A DNA stretch of 64,000 nt. Source: Paracidobacterium acidisoli (lineage in GTDB: Bacteria; Acidobacteriota; Terriglobia; Terriglobales; Acidobacteriaceae). Under the pieces are notes generated by a model, which was given only the letters and a program-made list of their open reading frames with translations, ran no database searches and had not been told where the DNA came from. The stretch is from positions 689,017 to 753,016 of the forward strand of contig NZ_QVQT02000003.1 in NCBI RefSeq assembly GCF_003428625.2, read 5' to 3'. Position numbers and translations under genes: made by a program. Below are positions 61,497 through 64,000 of this stretch, piece by piece (within the stretch, counting starts at the first letter, position 1; every line of letters begins with the position of its first letter).

Positions 61497-64000
61497 TTGA
61501 AGCAAAAAACAAAAAGAACAGAGCTTATGAGCCGGATGTACAGGCTGTTTCTGATTTCAGCGTCGTTCCTCATCCTGGCGCAGCTGGCGATCGCACAGGG
61601 AGATCCCACCACGGCCAGTCTTCACGGAGTGATTACGGATACGACTGGCGCCCTCGTACCGCGAGCGTCGGTCACTCTCCAGAGCAGTGACAACGGAATT
61701 GTGCGAACCGCCCAGACGGATGGTACGGGGCATTACGCCTTTCAGCTGCTCCCGCCCGCCCAATACACGCTCAGTGCTACTCTGACCGGATTCAAATCCT
61801 ACCGGCAGCAGGGAATCTCCCTCGACCCGGGGCAATCCGCAACACAGGATGTGGTTCTGGAGGTGGGTTCTTCCTCTGAGCAGATTGTCGTTACTTCGCA
61901 GGCTCCTTTGCTGCAGACCGACAATGCAAATATTTCAGCCGATGTCAGCGCCCGGCAGGTCGTGGAGCTGCCGCTCAACCTGCGCAACATTTTTGGCCTG
62001 GCTACTCTGAACTCGTCCGTCAATAACACGACGCAAAGCCAGGTGCTGAATGGCGGCGGCGCATCCACCAATGGCAACGCCGACCAGGACATCTCTTTCC
62101 TCAGCTTCGGCGGCGGCTTCTTTGGAACCTCTGCATTCCTGCTGGATGGTATCTGGGACACGGCAGGCGACTGGGGAGGGGTGGTATACGTGCCTTCCGT
62201 AGATTCCGTAGAGGAGTTCAAGGTTCAGAACAATTCCTTTACCGCGCAGTATGGATGGAGCACGGGCAACGTAATCAACGTCGTCACGAAGTCCGGCACA
62301 AGCAAATTTCATGGAAGCGCATTTGAGTTCTACCGCAACTCGGCGCTGGATTCCAATCTCTACTTCGCCAATGCGCAGGGACTGGAGCGGCCCGATTTCC
62401 ATCGCAACCAATTCGGATTTTCAGCCGGTGGCCCGCTCTATATTCCCCGGTTCTACAAACAGCGCGAAAAGACTTTCGTCTTCGGACTGTATGAGCACCT
62501 CTACAGCAGCACTCCATCTGTCGCCACGAATACGGTGCCCACAGCCGGGTTTCTGGCAGGTGATTTCTCCGCGGCGCTTGGGAGCCAGCAGGGCGTCGAT
62601 GCTCTCGGCCGTCCAATCCTTACCGGTCAGATCTACGATCCCTCCAGCGCCAGGCTTTTGACAGCGGGGCAGGTCGATCCGAAGACCGGACTTGTAGCCA
62701 GATCGACGGGGTATATCCGCAATCCTGTGCCCGGCAATAATCTTGCCGCGTACACCACTTTGAATCCGCAGGCCGTCAGGATTCTCTCGTATTATCCCCA
62801 TCCAACCTCGAATGGGCTCGTGAACAACTTCGCCGCCTCCGGCACGGCGCCCTCGGATTCAAACGAGTACACGATACGCATCGACCACAACTTCACTCAG
62901 GCCTCGCGTATCTACGGCCGCTATTCGTATAAAAGCGAATACAAAACCGGCGCCCCGGAGTATTGGGGAGCGAGCGACCCGGCTGGTCCAGGAAACCTGC
63001 GCCCCAACAATCGTTATCAGCTCGTCCTGGGCTTCAACCACGTTTTCACGCCTACCTTCATGATGAATCTGACCGGTGGTTTCGAACACTGGGGCGAGGG
63101 CAGCAACAATCAGTCCAAAGGCTTTCATCCCTCGACGCTTGGGCTGCCCGGCTACCTTGATCAGAACAGCGCGGAGTTTCCCATCATCGCCGTCGGCGGC
63201 GGAAATGCCAGCATTCCAGCCGAAACGGCCCTTGGACCCACCGGCGGAGCAGAGAATACGGCTTATCGCCCCACGGGAAGCATAGGGGCCGACTTTAACA
63301 AAATTGTTGGTCACCACACGCTTTCCTTCGGATTTATGGGCGTGGAATCGCAGAACAACTTCAGCTCGCTCTACCAGACTCAGCTCAACTTCGGAGGAAC
63401 CTTCACGGATGGTCCCGATCCGGATGCACCCTCTTCAAACACCGGGAACGGTGTGGCGCAGGCACTCTTTGGCGTGATCGATGGCGGCAATACGGGAGTC
63501 GCCTTCAATCCCGCAATTTCAAAGAAATACAGCGGTCTCTATCTCCAGGATGACTGGGCCGCCACATCGAAGCTGACCCTGAATATCGGCGTTCGATACG
63601 AAACGCAGCTGGCGCCTACCTATCGTCACAACACCGCCTCGTTCTTCGATCCGGCTCTTCCGAACCCAATCGGCACCGCGATCCACCAAACCCTTCCCGG
63701 CGCCGTGGTCTTTACCGGCTCGAACCATCGCGGAACATACGATACCAACTGGACCAACATTGCACCCCGCCTGGGACTGTCTTATAGTCTGTTGCCGAAA
63801 TTAGCCGTGCGCGGCGGCTTTGGTCTCTTCTATCCGCCGTCGGCATATCTTGGCGGCGCAAGCACCAGCGGCTTTTCCACCAGCACCAACGTCATTCCTG
63901 CCGCTCCCGGCAGCCGCGTACCCGATCCATCTGTCACCATTTCAAACCCATGGCCGCAGGGACTTCGCAGCGTGACCGGCAATACCCTCGGACAGCTTCA
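61497..64000 (+). CDS. Oar-type TonB-dependent receptor, copy 3 (cut by window end)
   Basis: At least 834 residues; the frame is open at the window edge. The start is TTG at 61497, chosen because GGAGG lies six bases upstream; an ATG at 61527 has no ribosome site. After the signal peptide (to LAIAQ) come a carboxypeptidase-regulatory-like domain ('LHGVITDTTGALVPRASVTL'), a plug with 'ISADVSARQVVELPLNLRNI' and 'VVTKSGTSKFHGSAFEFYRN', and a barrel. It has the same layout as copies 1 and 2 and is divergent from regulator 3. The barrel's last strands lie outside the window. Confidence 0.88.
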   Translation, partial: MKQKTKRTELMSRMYRLFLISASFLILAQLAIAQGDPTTASLHGVITDTTGALVPRASVTLQSSDNGIVRTAQTDGTGHYAFQLLPPAQYTLSATLTGFKSYRQQGISLDPGQSATQDVVLEVGSSSEQIVVTSQAPLLQTDNANISADVSARQVVELPLNLRNIFGLATLNSSVNNTTQSQVLNGGGASTNGNADQDISFLSFGGGFFGTSAFLLDGIWDTAGDWGGVVYVPSVDSVEEFKVQNNSFTAQYGWSTGNVINVVTKSGTSKFHGSAFEFYRNSALDSNLYFANAQGLERPDFHRNQFGFSAGGPLYIPRFYKQREKTFVFGLYEHLYSSTPSVATNTVPTAGFLAGDFSAALGSQQGVDALGRPILTGQIYDPSSARLLTAGQVDPKTGLVARSTGYIRNPVPGNNLAAYTTLNPQAVRILSYYPHPTSNGLVNNFAASGTAPSDSNEYTIRIDHNFTQASRIYGRYSYKSEYKTGAPEYWGASDPAGPGNLRPNNRYQLVLGFNHVFTPTFMMNLTGGFEHWGEGSNNQSKGFHPSTLGLPGYLDQNSAEFPIIAVGGGNASIPAETALGPTGGAENTAYRPTGSIGADFNKIVGHHTLSFGFMGVESQNNFSSLYQTQLNFGGTFTDGPDPDAPSSNTGNGVAQALFGVIDGGNTGVAFNPAISKKYSGLYLQDDWAATSKLTLNIGVRYETQLAPTYRHNTASFFDPALPNPIGTAIHQTLPGAVVFTGSNHRGTYDTNWTNIAPRLGLSYSLLPKLAVRGGFGLFYPPSAYLGGASTSGFSTSTNVIPAAPGSRVPDPSVTISNPWPQGLRSVTGNTLGQL

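Overview
The window looks like a chromosomal segment of an acidobacterium (Acidobacteriota, probably class Terriglobia). This is inferred from protein families seen directly: three very large Oar-type TonB-dependent receptors with an N-terminal carboxypeptidase-regulatory-like domain, a giant acidobacterial-style Ig/NHL/beta-helix surface protein with its small outer-membrane barrel, Tat-exported glycoside hydrolases and high GC. No rRNA, tRNA, CRISPR array or intact transposase was found, so no marker gene fixes the species.

Layout. (1) 0.2-2.6 kb: the 3' part of an RHS polymorphic toxin with a WapI-like immunity gene. (2) 2.9-16.1 kb: a plant-glycan degradation block with a GH29 fucosidase, GH3 glycosidase with PA14 insert, type-B carboxylesterase, GH51 arabinofuranosidase, and a two-catalytic-domain enzyme (clan GH-A barrel + GH30 + ricin-type lectin). 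The last is followed by a small chimera joining a glycosidase N-terminus to a RES-toxin C-terminus. (3) 16.3-17.6 kb: a MerR regulator divergent from an NTF2-like protein, with a clear MerR-type operator. (4) 18-21.9 kb: an unknown secreted protein, then a decay zone holding four broken genes (GH16, a secreted protein N-terminus, topoisomerase IB, formylglycine-generating enzyme). (5) 22.1-29.4 kb: the giant surface protein and an outer-membrane barrel. (6) 29.7-36.2 kb: a minus-strand operon for metal-chelate uptake (TonB receptor, permease, ATPase, binding protein) ending in a luciferase-like monooxygenase. (7) 37-53.8 kb and 59.8-64 kb: three copies of one module, a single-pass membrane regulator transcribed divergently from an Oar-type receptor. 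Two of them are followed by glycan or phosphodiester hydrolases. (8) 54-57.8 kb: a serine-palmitoyltransferase-like enzyme and a CerR-like reductase facing a ketosynthase and an acyl carrier protein, suggesting a sphingolipid-type lipid locus. (9) 58-59.7 kb: a GH35-type beta-galactosidase-like enzyme.

How it works together (inference). The enzymes match an attack on arabinogalactan and pectin side chains: endo-1,6-galactanase-like, arabinofuranosidase, fucosidase, beta-galactosidase-like and polygalacturonase-like. The Oar-type receptors would import the products, and the divergent membrane proteins would sense and regulate them, a possible acidobacterial counterpart of Bacteroidetes SusCD/anti-sigma loci. 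The repeated regulator/receptor pairing and the sphingolipid-like cluster are the two most interesting items.
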